Below are positions 25,379 to 32,397 of a DNA stretch of 64,000 nt, one piece after another. Source of the stretch: Amycolatopsis lurida (GTDB lineage: Bacteria; Actinomycetota; Actinomycetes; Mycobacteriales; Pseudonocardiaceae); contig NZ_FNTA01000004.1 of assembly GCF_900105055.1 (NCBI RefSeq), positions 3,565,501-3,629,500 of the forward strand, in the 5' to 3' direction. The number at the start of each line of letters is the position of its first letter. The stretch's first letter is position 1. The translations under genes were made by a program, and so were the position numbers. The notes beneath the pieces were generated by a model. That model was not told the DNA's origin. It made no database searches and worked only from the letters and a program-made list of their open reading frames with translations.

Positions 25379-25636
25379 TCAGCGCTGCACGGGCGCCTGC
25401 CCGTCCTCGTCCAGCGTCAACCCCAGCATGTCCAGCAACTGGACACAGTCATCGACACCCAACGCCCCGTTGGCCACCGCCAGCCGGGCACGGCGCACCT
25501 GATCGTCGGACACGCGCTGCGCGTCCCCCTGACCGGTGCGCTGCGCCGGCAGACCACCGGCCAACGTCGTCGAGCTTCCCCCATCGGCACCTTCGTACCG
25601 AAGGAGGAACTGTCGAACTTCCACAGACCCACCCAT
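25379..25636 (-). CDS. Small hypothetical protein
   Basis: An 85-residue protein with a good ribosome site (GGAGGAA, 4 nt before ATG 25636). The C-terminal half is helical and acidic (DDQVRRARLAVANGALG, then VDDCVQLLDMLGLTLDE). The N-terminal part is basic and Gly-rich. No known family is recognised. Two tandem hairpins follow it. Its position beside the tRNA operon gives no functional clue. Confidence 0.6.
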   Translation of the reverse strand: MGGSVEVRQFLLRYEGADGGSSTTLAGGLPAQRTGQGDAQRVSDDQVRRARLAVANGALGVDDCVQLLDMLGLTLDEDGQAPVQR

Positions 25637-25862
25637 GGTTCCTCCAGACGGCCAACGAACAGCTTGGCCGCGAGGCTAGCCAGAGCCGGCCGCGACACAC
25701 AGCCCCCCGGAGAGTGAACCTGCCGCCACGCTCCGCACAACGCAGAGCGATCACGCGTACGTCCGCGCCACATGAACCCCAGGCGAACCACAGGTGGCGC
25801 CCTGCCCGGAATTCTGCCCGCGCCCACTCGCCCTTCTCAGCAAACCGTGCGACAATCGATTT

Positions 25863-25947
25863 GCTGACACACCCCCGGTCAGCGCCTGTGGAGATCCCCT
25901 CCGACCCCCGCGTTCCTCCCCCTGGCGCGGGGGTCGCTCCGTTTTCT
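25863..25947 (+). ncRNA. Candidate 6C small RNA
   Basis: Two C-rich hairpins occur in an intergenic region with no plus-strand gene. Stem 1 is GCTGAC/GTCAGC (25863-25883) with loop ACACCCCCG. Stem 2 is an 11-bp perfect stem, CGACCCCCGCG/CGCGGGGGTCG (25902-25936), with the C-rich loop TTCCTCCCCCTGG, followed by GTTTTCT as an intrinsic terminator. GACAAT at 25851-25856 is a plausible -10. The arrangement matches the actinobacterial 6C RNA motif, two stem-loops with cytosine runs. Loop 1 has only five consecutive C. The region 25637-26116 otherwise shows no gene. Confidence 0.6.
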
Positions 25948-26116
25948 GGGGGCCACCCCCAGACCCCGGGTTCCTGGCCGCGGCGGTTGGCAGCCCAGGA
26001 CGGGGAACCTTGATCGAATTTGTTCCGGGTTGCGGGTTGTGATCATGGGAAAAGGTTTTCCTGTCGGGGTTGGGCCATTCGGGACAAAAGAATCGGTGTG
26101 TCGTGGCTCACTGTGG

Positions 26117-26145
26117 TTGGTTTGCCGAGACCGAACCGTTATCGT
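26117..26145 (+). promoter_or_regulatory. Promoter of the leaderless gene at 26152
   Basis: The -35 is TTGGTT (26117-26122), the spacer is 17 bp, and the -10 is TATCGT (26140-26145). Transcription would start at or next to GTG 26152, so the mRNA should be leaderless. Confidence 0.6.
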
Positions 26146-26151
26146 GGCCCG

Positions 26152-26571
26152 GTGCCCCTTCCTTCCTTGAGCCGTCGTAGCGGCAGCCGCACGAACCTGA
26201 AGCCGGTCAACCCCGGTCGTCACCGCAACTCCGCCTCCAAGGAGGCCGAAGCGGTCGTCGAAGACACGGAGCTCACCAGCTACCTTCGTGCCCTCGCCCC
26301 TGAGAACGACCCGGAAAGCACCGGCACCGGCAAGCGCTTCGGTGAAGCACAGGTGTTCCAGCTGCGCATGAACCTCATCGCCTGCGAACAGCTCAAGGAC
26401 GCCGCCGCCGAGCGCAACCTGTCGCCGCAGGCGCTGGCGCAGGAATGGATCCTCGAGCGCCTCTCGTGGGAGTCGCAGGCCAACTCGGCCCAACAGCGCC
26501 GCCACGAGGAAGCCCACACCGACGAATTCCGCTTCGACGCCAACGCGTGGGAGCAGCCCGTCCCCCGCTGA
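26152..26571 (+). CDS. Hypothetical protein with ribbon-helix-helix-like segment
   Basis: A 139-residue protein starting at GTG 26152. This start is chosen because a -35/-10 pair places transcription initiation there and no ribosome site exists for longer frames. The N terminus is basic (SRRSGSRTNLKPVNPGRHR). The centre, QVFQLRMNLIACEQLKDAA followed by ERNLSPQALAQEWILERL, has the strand-helix-turn-helix look of a ribbon-helix-helix (Arc/CopG-type) DNA-binding domain. That reading is an inference, and no family is recognised with certainty. A strong bidirectional terminator follows. Confidence 0.7.
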   Translation: MPLPSLSRRSGSRTNLKPVNPGRHRNSASKEAEAVVEDTELTSYLRALAPENDPESTGTGKRFGEAQVFQLRMNLIACEQLKDAAAERNLSPQALAQEWILERLSWESQANSAQQRRHEEAHTDEFRFDANAWEQPVPR

Positions 26572-26620
26572 CCCGTCGCCCGGAACGGAACAGCACAACA
26601 GAAGAAGCCTTCAAGGCAAG

Positions 26621-26655
26621 AGAAAAGCCCCCGGCGATTCGCCGGGGGCTTTTCT
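26621..26655. terminator. Strong bidirectional terminator
   Basis: A 17-bp perfect stem (AGAAAAGCCCCCGGCGA and its complement, 26621-26637 and 26639-26655) has A and T tracts on both sides. It therefore works for the plus-strand gene ending at 26571 and for the minus-strand cold-shock gene. Confidence 0.88.
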
Positions 26656-26686
26656 GATCAGTCTGAGCAACGCCTGAAGGGCGGAC

Positions 26687-26890
26687 TCAGATCGCGCGGA
26701 CCTTCTGGGCCTGCGGGCCCTTCTGGCCCTGACCGACCTCGAACTCCACTCGCTGGTTCTCCTCGAGCGTGCGGAAACCGCGACCCTCGATCTCCGAGTA
26801 GTGAACGAAGACGTCGCCCTCGCCGCCATCCTGCGCGATGAAGCCGAAGCCCTTCTCCGCGTTGAACCACTTCACAGTGCCTTGCGCCAC
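26687..26890 (-). CDS. Cold-shock protein, CspA family
   Basis: A 67-residue cold-shock-domain RNA chaperone. RNP1 (KGFGFI) and RNP2 (VFVHYS) are intact, and the protein has the usual MAQGTVKWFNAEKGFGFI start. It is one of two Csp genes in this window; the other is at 49131-49334. It shares a bidirectional terminator with the convergent gene. Confidence 0.96.
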   Translation of the reverse strand: MAQGTVKWFNAEKGFGFIAQDGGEGDVFVHYSEIEGRGFRTLEENQRVEFEVGQGQKGPQAQKVRAI

Positions 26891-27344
26891 CGCTTTACTC
26901 CTCGTTGCACATCCGCTTCGAGTGCCTCCGAAGCGACACCCAGACCGTCCCGGGCGGTTCCAACGAGTCGAGCGAAGAGCGCGTCACCGGCTCATGGCTC
27001 GCGTCAGAAGTTCCGCGAGTGTGAAGCCACGAACACGCAAAACGACGGCCTGATGGCAGAGTACCGGGATCTGGCCATATTTGAAGCCCGTGATCGGACT
27101 CTGGGCACCCCCAAGTACCAAGGTCACCGGAACGTCGTACGCCGATCCCGGTTCTGTCGGACCCCGTCGCTACCCTGTCGCCGCACGCCGACCTCAGGTC
27201 ATCGCCGGACACGGACCGAAGTCGGTCATGCCCCGATCGTGAACCACGGCCCACCCGATTGTGACTCGCATCACTCTCCGTGGGATCAACTTAAGGGGCG
27301 GTCCGGACGTCATGGTCGGTGTACAGGGGAGCAAAGGGGAAGCT
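26891..27344. other. Intergenic region between cold-shock and L,D-transpeptidase genes
   Basis: These 454 bp lie between two divergent genes. They should hold the csp 5' leader and both promoters. I see no convincing small ORF or structured RNA here. Confidence 0.4.
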
Positions 27345-28553
27345 TTGAGGTTTTCGGAAACCGCGCGCCGCCGGGCGGCGTTCGCGGCACTGGGGTTGGT
27401 GGCCGTTCTGACGCTGGGGGCGTGCAGCAGCGAGCCGACCGTGTCGGCCAGCGGGCCGGACGGCGGCGGACCGGTCAGCAGTGACACCGGCGGGAAGGCT
27501 CCAGCGCCCGCCAAACTGACGTACGAGCCGGCGGCCGGCGCGCAGGACGTCGCGCCGGGGCAGCCCATCAAGGTCACCGTCGCCGACGGCACGCTCGACC
27601 AGGTCGTGCTGACCAATCCGGACGGCAAGCAGGTCGCGGGCCAGCCGTCCGAGGACAAGAAGAGCTGGTCCACCACCGAACAGCTCGGCTACGGCAAGGC
27701 GTACACGTGGTCCGGCAAGGCCACCGGCACCGACGGCAAACCCGTCGAGATCGGCGGGAACTTCACCACCGTCAAGCCGCGCAAGCAGGTGGGCGCGAAC
27801 ATCAACGTCTTCGACGGGCAGACGTACGGCGTCGCCATGCCGATCACGCTGACGTTCCCGAGCAAGGTCACCGACAAGGCGTCGGTCGAGAAGGCGCTGT
27901 CGGTCGAGACCACGCCGAAGACCGAGGGATCGTGGGCCTGGGTCCACGACGACACCTCGGTGCACTGGCGGCCGAAGGCCTACTGGCAGCCCGGCACCAC
28001 GGTGAAGTTCAACGCCAAGATCTACGGCGTCAAGATCGGCGAAGGCGTGTACGGCAAGGAAGACCGCTCGGCGAGCTTCACGATCGGCCGCTCGCAGATC
28101 GTCAAGGGCAACACCCAGACCCACCGGCTCGTGGTGCTCCGTGACGGGCAGCAGATCGCGGACTACCCGGCCAGCTACGGCCTCGACGCCGACCCGGGCC
28201 GGGTCACGCCGAGCGGCACGCACGTGGTGATGTCCAAGCACGACACGTACTCGATGACCAACGAGCGCTACAACTACGAGAACATCGTCGTCCCGTCCGC
28301 GGTGCGGTTCTCGACCAACGGCGAGTTCATCCACGGCTACGCGCCCTCGATCTGGGCGCAGGGCAAGAAGAACATCTCGCACGGCTGCGTGAACCTGGCT
28401 CCGGCGAACGCCAAGGCGTACATGGACGGCGCCCTGGTGGGCGACCCCGTCGAGATCGAGGGCAGCACCGTGAAGATCAACCGGGCGCGCGACTACAGCG
28501 ACTGGACCTACTCCTGGGACGAGTGGACCAAGCTGTCCGCTCTCGCGAGCTGA
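27345..28553 (+). CDS. Lipoprotein L,D-transpeptidase (YkuD domain)
   Basis: A 402-residue lipoprotein that should form 3-3 peptidoglycan cross-links. The order is a signal peptide with lipobox LTLGAC (Cys27), a Ser/Gly linker, two Ig-like domains (about residues 50-250) and the YkuD catalytic domain with H-x(n)-SHGCVNL, where Cys is the nucleophile. The layout equals mycobacterial LdtMt2-type enzymes. TTG 27345 (GGGGA upstream) gives a normal 27-residue signal peptide; ATG 27312 is the alternative and adds 11 residues. A hairpin terminator follows at 28575. Confidence 0.92.
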   Translation: MRFSETARRRAAFAALGLVAVLTLGACSSEPTVSASGPDGGGPVSSDTGGKAPAPAKLTYEPAAGAQDVAPGQPIKVTVADGTLDQVVLTNPDGKQVAGQPSEDKKSWSTTEQLGYGKAYTWSGKATGTDGKPVEIGGNFTTVKPRKQVGANINVFDGQTYGVAMPITLTFPSKVTDKASVEKALSVETTPKTEGSWAWVHDDTSVHWRPKAYWQPGTTVKFNAKIYGVKIGEGVYGKEDRSASFTIGRSQIVKGNTQTHRLVVLRDGQQIADYPASYGLDADPGRVTPSGTHVVMSKHDTYSMTNERYNYENIVVPSAVRFSTNGEFIHGYAPSIWAQGKKNISHGCVNLAPANAKAYMDGALVGDPVEIEGSTVKINRARDYSDWTYSWDEWTKLSALAS

Positions 28554-28574
28554 AGTACTTCCATGGAACCGGGC

Positions 28575-28601
28575 GGCCGGAGACCTTCGCGGTCTCCGGC
28601 C
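28575..28601 (+). terminator. Terminator after the L,D-transpeptidase gene
   Basis: An 11-bp perfect stem GGCCGGAGACC/GGTCTCCGGCC with loop TTCGC lies 22 nt after the stop and is followed by a T-containing stretch. Confidence 0.72.
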
Positions 28602-28767
28602 GTTCGTGTTGGTTGCCGTGCGCTGACCGGAAAGTTCCGCGGGGCGCCCTGCGGAGACGTCTCGGGAGATTTTCGAAACTCGATGCAACCGCGTGGCGGG
28701 CGGGACGCATGTCTAACGACGTAAGGCGCCGCGGCCAATGAGCGGCGCCCGGATCGAGGAGACACTC

Positions 28768-29091
28768 TTGCGTACTCGTATCGCTCTTACCCTCGGCGCG
28801 CTGCTGCTGGCGGGCGGCGCCGCCTTCGCGACCACGTCGCTGGCGTCGGCCGATCAGAGCGCCCCGTCGCCGACGGCCACCCAGGCGCCCCAGCCGCCGA
28901 CCGAGGCCCCCACCGCGGCACCGGGCGAGCCGACCCGCGCCACCACCGCCCCGGCGCGTCCGGAGCCCGCTCCGCAGAAGACCCGCCCCGACGTCGTGAA
29001 GCCCGGTGAGCACCGCGTGCCCAAGGCCGTTCCCGCCGGGCCGACCGGGGATCTGCACCTCCCCGCCATCGTCGAAGGAGCCGGTAACTAG
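28768..29091 (+). CDS. Small secreted Pro/Thr/Ala-rich protein
   Basis: A 107-residue protein with a signal peptide (LRTRIALTLGALLLAGGAAF...ASA) and a low-complexity Pro/Thr/Ala tail without a second membrane segment. It starts at TTG 28768 with GAGGAG upstream; an in-frame ATG at 28738 would spoil the signal peptide. Its stop is immediately followed by the GTG of an ECF sigma gene, so it heads a three-gene operon. It may be an envelope sensor or a target co-regulated with the sigma factor. Confidence 0.65.
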   Translation: MRTRIALTLGALLLAGGAAFATTSLASADQSAPSPTATQAPQPPTEAPTAAPGEPTRATTAPARPEPAPQKTRPDVVKPGEHRVPKAVPAGPTGDLHLPAIVEGAGN

Positions 29092-29649
29092 GTGTCGTTG
29101 AGCCGCTCGTCGAAGACCGGGACGGGCTCGCCGTGGGACGGCGAGTTCGCCCGGTACTTCGACGAGCGCGCGCACAACCTGCGTGCCACCGCGTACCTGC
29201 TGTGCGGCGACTGGCATCAGGCCGAGGACATCACCCAGGCCGCGCTGCTGAAGCTGTACCTGGCTTGGCCGAGGCTCTCCCGGCACGACGCGCTCGACGG
29301 CTACGCGCGCAAGATCGTGCTGCGGACCTTCCTCTCCGAGCATCGGCGCGTGTGGCGCAAACGGGAGAAGCTCACCGACACTCTTCCCGACGTCCCGGGC
29401 GAGGCGGGGGGCACGGAACAGGAGATGCTGGTCAGGCACGCCCTCTCCGGCATCGCCCCGAAGCAGCGGGCCGTATTGGTGCTGCGCTACTTCGAAGATC
29501 TCGGCGTCGAAGAGACGGCCGCGGCGCTGGGCTGCAGCACAGGGAACGTGAAGAGCCAGGCCGCGCGAGGGCTGGCGACCCTGCGTAAGCGGCTCGGACC
29601 GCATTTCAGCGAACTGGCCTTGAGCGGAGCGCACGACGATGGGAGGTGA
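29092..29649 (+). CDS. SigE-family ECF RNA polymerase sigma factor
   Basis: A 185-residue ECF sigma factor. Region 2 reads YLLCGDWHQAEDITQAALLKLYLAW and region 4 reads PKQRAVLVLRYFEDLGVEETAAALGCSTGNVKSQAARGL. This is the streptomycete SigE-family type, which normally acts in cell-envelope stress. GTG 29092 directly follows the previous stop. The next gene encodes a membrane protein that may be its anti-sigma factor. The adjacent upstream L,D-transpeptidase is a typical member of an envelope-stress regulon. Confidence 0.92.
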   Translation: MSLSRSSKTGTGSPWDGEFARYFDERAHNLRATAYLLCGDWHQAEDITQAALLKLYLAWPRLSRHDALDGYARKIVLRTFLSEHRRVWRKREKLTDTLPDVPGEAGGTEQEMLVRHALSGIAPKQRAVLVLRYFEDLGVEETAAALGCSTGNVKSQAARGLATLRKRLGPHFSELALSGAHDDGR

Positions 29650-29653
29650 GGAG

Positions 29654-30106
29654 ATGGACGAGGACATCAAAGGCGTGCTTTCGCACGGGGCGAGCGGTCC
29701 CCCGCTGGGTATCCGGGCGGCGGACATCATCGAGCGGGGTGGCCGGATCCGGCGACGACGCAAACGACTGGCGGTGGCGGGGAGTTCGCTGGCGACGGTC
29801 GCGGTGATCGTGTTCGGCGCGATCGCCGTCGGCGGTCGTGGCGGCGAGGGTTCCGCGCCGGTGCAACCCGCGGGGCCGGGCCTTTCGACCATCGCCCCCG
29901 CACCGGTCTCGCCCGTGCCTTCCGAGACTCCCCGGCCGGAGGTCGCCCCGCAGGAACCGCCCGTTTCGGAGACGACGCCGAAACCCGGGCAGACCCGTTC
30001 GGTTCCCCGGACCGGCCAGCCGAGCCGCACGACGACGGCCGTCCCACCAGGGCCCACCCCGACGAAGCAGCCGAGCGAACCGCCGACGGCGGTCACGACC
30101 CGCTGA
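29654..30106 (+). CDS. Membrane protein, probable anti-sigma partner
   Basis: A 150-residue protein. It has a short cytoplasmic N terminus of about 38 residues with an Arg/Lys-rich juxtamembrane segment (RIRRRRKR), one transmembrane helix (about 40-62) and a Pro/Thr/Ser-rich extracytoplasmic tail. Topology and position 3' of an ECF sigma gene fit an anti-sigma factor. The N-terminal domain lacks the His-x3-Cys-x2-Cys zinc motif of ZAS proteins, so the assignment is by context. ATG 29654 follows GGAGGTGAGGAG. Confidence 0.7.
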   Translation: MDEDIKGVLSHGASGPPLGIRAADIIERGGRIRRRRKRLAVAGSSLATVAVIVFGAIAVGGRGGEGSAPVQPAGPGLSTIAPAPVSPVPSETPRPEVAPQEPPVSETTPKPGQTRSVPRTGQPSRTTTAVPPGPTPTKQPSEPPTAVTTR

Positions 30107-30321
30107 CCTCCTGCCCGGAACGTCCGATTCGCAGGGATGTGACCCACAGTAATCGGAAATTCTCCGACATCGGCTTCACCTGGTGCTTCGTCACCTATCC
30201 GGGGGAACGGCGTTCGTTCGACCGATTCAAAGCGCTGAACGCCGACGTTTGAACGCCTACGGTCGGGGGAACAAACCCTCGACGATGGGTAAGTAAACGG
30301 GTGGGTCGGGAGGTCAAACCC

Positions 30322-31737
30322 ATGGCCGAAGAGGCGCTGAGCGCGTCACATCAGGAAAAAGGGGAACCGGCGGAGGCCCCACCTGAGCAGATCAGAAAGG
30401 CCGTCGCCGGAGCGGCGATGGGTAACTGCATCGAGTGGTACGACTTCGGTGTTTTCGGCTTCATGCCCGCCATCCTGGGGCAGGTCTTCTTCAACGCTTC
30501 GAGCACTTCGGAAGGTGCGCTGGCGACCTTCGCGGTCCTCGCGATCACCTTCATCGTGCGGCCGTTCGGCAGCTTCGTGTTCGGTCCGCTGGGGGACAAG
30601 ATCGGGCGCCAGAAGGTGCTCGCGCTGACGATCATCCTGATGTCCGGGTCGACGTTCATCATCGGCCTCTTGCCGTCCTACGCGACGATCGGCCCGGCCG
30701 CGGCCGTCCTGCTGATCCTGTTGCGCACCATCCAAGGCTTCTCGGCGGGCGGTGAGTACGGCGGCGCGGCGACGTTCATCGCGGAGTACGCGCCGGCCCG
30801 ACGCCGGGGTTTCTGGGGCAGCTGGCTGGAGTTCGGCACGCTCGTCGGGTTCGCGATGGGCGCCGGCTTCGTCACGATCTTCACCGTCGTCCTCGGCGAC
30901 GAGGCCATGCGCGAATGGGGCTGGCGCCTGCCGTTCCTGATCGCGGGGCCGCTCGGCATCGTCGGTCTTTACCTGCGGAACAAGCTGGAAGACACTCCGC
31001 TGTTCCAGGAGATCGAGAAGAAGAACCAGGTCGAGAAGTCGCCGCTGAAGGCGCTGCTCAAGAAGCACTGGACGTCGATCCTGCACCTGATCGGCATCGT
31101 GGTGATGCTGAACGTCGCCGACTACATCGTGATCACGTATCTGGAGACCTATCTCAAGGACGTGGTCGGGTTCAGCGGGCACACGCCGTTGCTGATCATC
31201 CTGGCGACCATCGCGCTGATGCTGATCTTGATCGTGCCGGTCGGCATCCTGTCCGACAAGATCGGGCGAAAACCCATCCTGATCGCGAGTTGTGCGAGCT
31301 TCCTGGTGTTGCCGATCCCGGCGTTCTCGCTGATGGGCGCGGCCGCGGACGACCGGAACGCCTGGCAGCTCATGCTCGGCCTGGTGATGATCGCGGTGCC
31401 GCTCGTGCTGATCCTCGCCGTGCTGGCGGCGACGCTGCCGGCGATGTTCCCGACTCAGGAGCGCTACGGCGGTTTCTCCATCGGGTACAGCGTTTCGACC
31501 GCCGCGTTCGGTGGCACGGCGTCGTACGTCATCGGCAGCCTGGTGAAGTCCACCGGCGACAACCTGTGGCCCGCGTACTACCTGATGGGTGCGGCGGCCA
31601 TCGCGGCCATCCCGATCCTGCTGCTGCCGGAAACGGCAGGGGTGTCGCTGCGTCGCATCGTGAGTTCGCGGATCATCCGGCGCCGGAAGCCGGAACCGGT
31701 CACTCCCGGCGGCGCCTCGGAGCTACCGGCGAGTTAA
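30322..31737 (+). CDS. MFS transporter, metabolite:H+ symporter (ProP-like) family
   Basis: A 471-residue, 12-helix transporter. The family signatures are GNCIEWYDFGVFG near the start, GPLGDKIGRQKVL between helices 2 and 3, QGFSAGGEYGGAATFIAEYAP, and the second-half GILSDKIGRKPIL. The MHS family imports compatible solutes and small organic acids such as proline, betaine or citrate. The start ATG 30322 has GGGAGGT 8 nt upstream. The 215-bp stretch before it shows nothing notable. Confidence 0.9.
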   Translation: MAEEALSASHQEKGEPAEAPPEQIRKAVAGAAMGNCIEWYDFGVFGFMPAILGQVFFNASSTSEGALATFAVLAITFIVRPFGSFVFGPLGDKIGRQKVLALTIILMSGSTFIIGLLPSYATIGPAAAVLLILLRTIQGFSAGGEYGGAATFIAEYAPARRRGFWGSWLEFGTLVGFAMGAGFVTIFTVVLGDEAMREWGWRLPFLIAGPLGIVGLYLRNKLEDTPLFQEIEKKNQVEKSPLKALLKKHWTSILHLIGIVVMLNVADYIVITYLETYLKDVVGFSGHTPLLIILATIALMLILIVPVGILSDKIGRKPILIASCASFLVLPIPAFSLMGAAADDRNAWQLMLGLVMIAVPLVLILAVLAATLPAMFPTQERYGGFSIGYSVSTAAFGGTASYVIGSLVKSTGDNLWPAYYLMGAAAIAAIPILLLPETAGVSLRRIVSSRIIRRRKPEPVTPGGASELPAS

Positions 31738-31746
31738 CGTCTTTCC

Positions 31747-32331
31747 ATGAGCCGTATCTCGCAGCCGTGGCCGCCGGTCGAAGTCGAACCGGCGACCGTT
31801 CATCCGAAAGCCCCGCAGCCGGGCAGTCACCTCGGCATCCACTTCGGTGAGTGTTTCGGGTGCGGCGACGAGATCGAGGCCGGGCTCCACCTGCATTCGA
31901 CGGTGGGCGAAGGGACGACGGTGTACTCCAAGTTCACCGTCACCTCCGCCCATCAGGGTGCGCCCGGCCTCGCCCACGGCGGACTCCTCGCCTGCGCTTT
32001 CGACGAGGCGCTCGGCGCGACCGTCGGCAATCTGCTGCGCCGCCCCGCGGTCACCGGGAAGCTGGAGACGGATTTCCTCCGGCCGGTCCCGGTCGGCTCG
32101 ACCTTGTACATCGCCACGAAACTGGACGGCGTCGCCGGCCGGAAGATCTACGTGAGCGCCGACGGTCGGCTCGACGCCGAAGACGGTCCTGTCGCGGTGC
32201 GCGCGAGGGCACTGTTCGTGCGGGTCGAGTTCGAGCACTTCAGCACCCACGGGGATCCCGAGGCGCTGCAGAAGCTCGCCGCCGCCCACGAGAAGGCCAA
32301 GCGCGAACGCGAGTGGGACATCAACCCCTGA
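31747..32331 (+). CDS. PaaI-family hotdog thioesterase
   Basis: A 194-residue hotdog-fold thioesterase. The elements are FGCGDEIEAGLHL, the PGLAHGGLLACAFDEALG block that carries the active-site Asn/Asp-Glu region of PaaI-like enzymes, and GKLETDFLRPVPVGS. Such enzymes hydrolyse acyl-CoA thioesters. It follows the transporter gene by 9 nt and is probably in the same transcript. The substrate is unknown. Confidence 0.86.
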   Translation: MSRISQPWPPVEVEPATVHPKAPQPGSHLGIHFGECFGCGDEIEAGLHLHSTVGEGTTVYSKFTVTSAHQGAPGLAHGGLLACAFDEALGATVGNLLRRPAVTGKLETDFLRPVPVGSTLYIATKLDGVAGRKIYVSADGRLDAEDGPVAVRARALFVRVEFEHFSTHGDPEALQKLAAAHEKAKREREWDINP

Positions 32332-32335
32332 GCAT

Positions 32336-32390
32336 TTCGTCATCCGGATGCGGTGGTTCGTGGGACGAACCACCGCATTCAGATGACGAA
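32336..32390. terminator. Long bidirectional hairpin between thioesterase and PknG genes
   Basis: Two 26-nt arms (32336-32361 and 32365-32390) pair with one internal bulge: the outer TTCGTCATC/GATGACGAA and inner TGCGGTGGTTCGT/ACGAACCACCGCA segments are perfect, with loop GGG. It separates convergent genes. Confidence 0.75.
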
Positions 32391-32397
32391 TCGCGGG

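Noticed and set aside
25417..25827. 136-codon minus-strand frame overlapping the 85-aa gene
   Set aside because: It is Arg/Cys-rich with no family match; the 85-aa frame has the better ribosome site.
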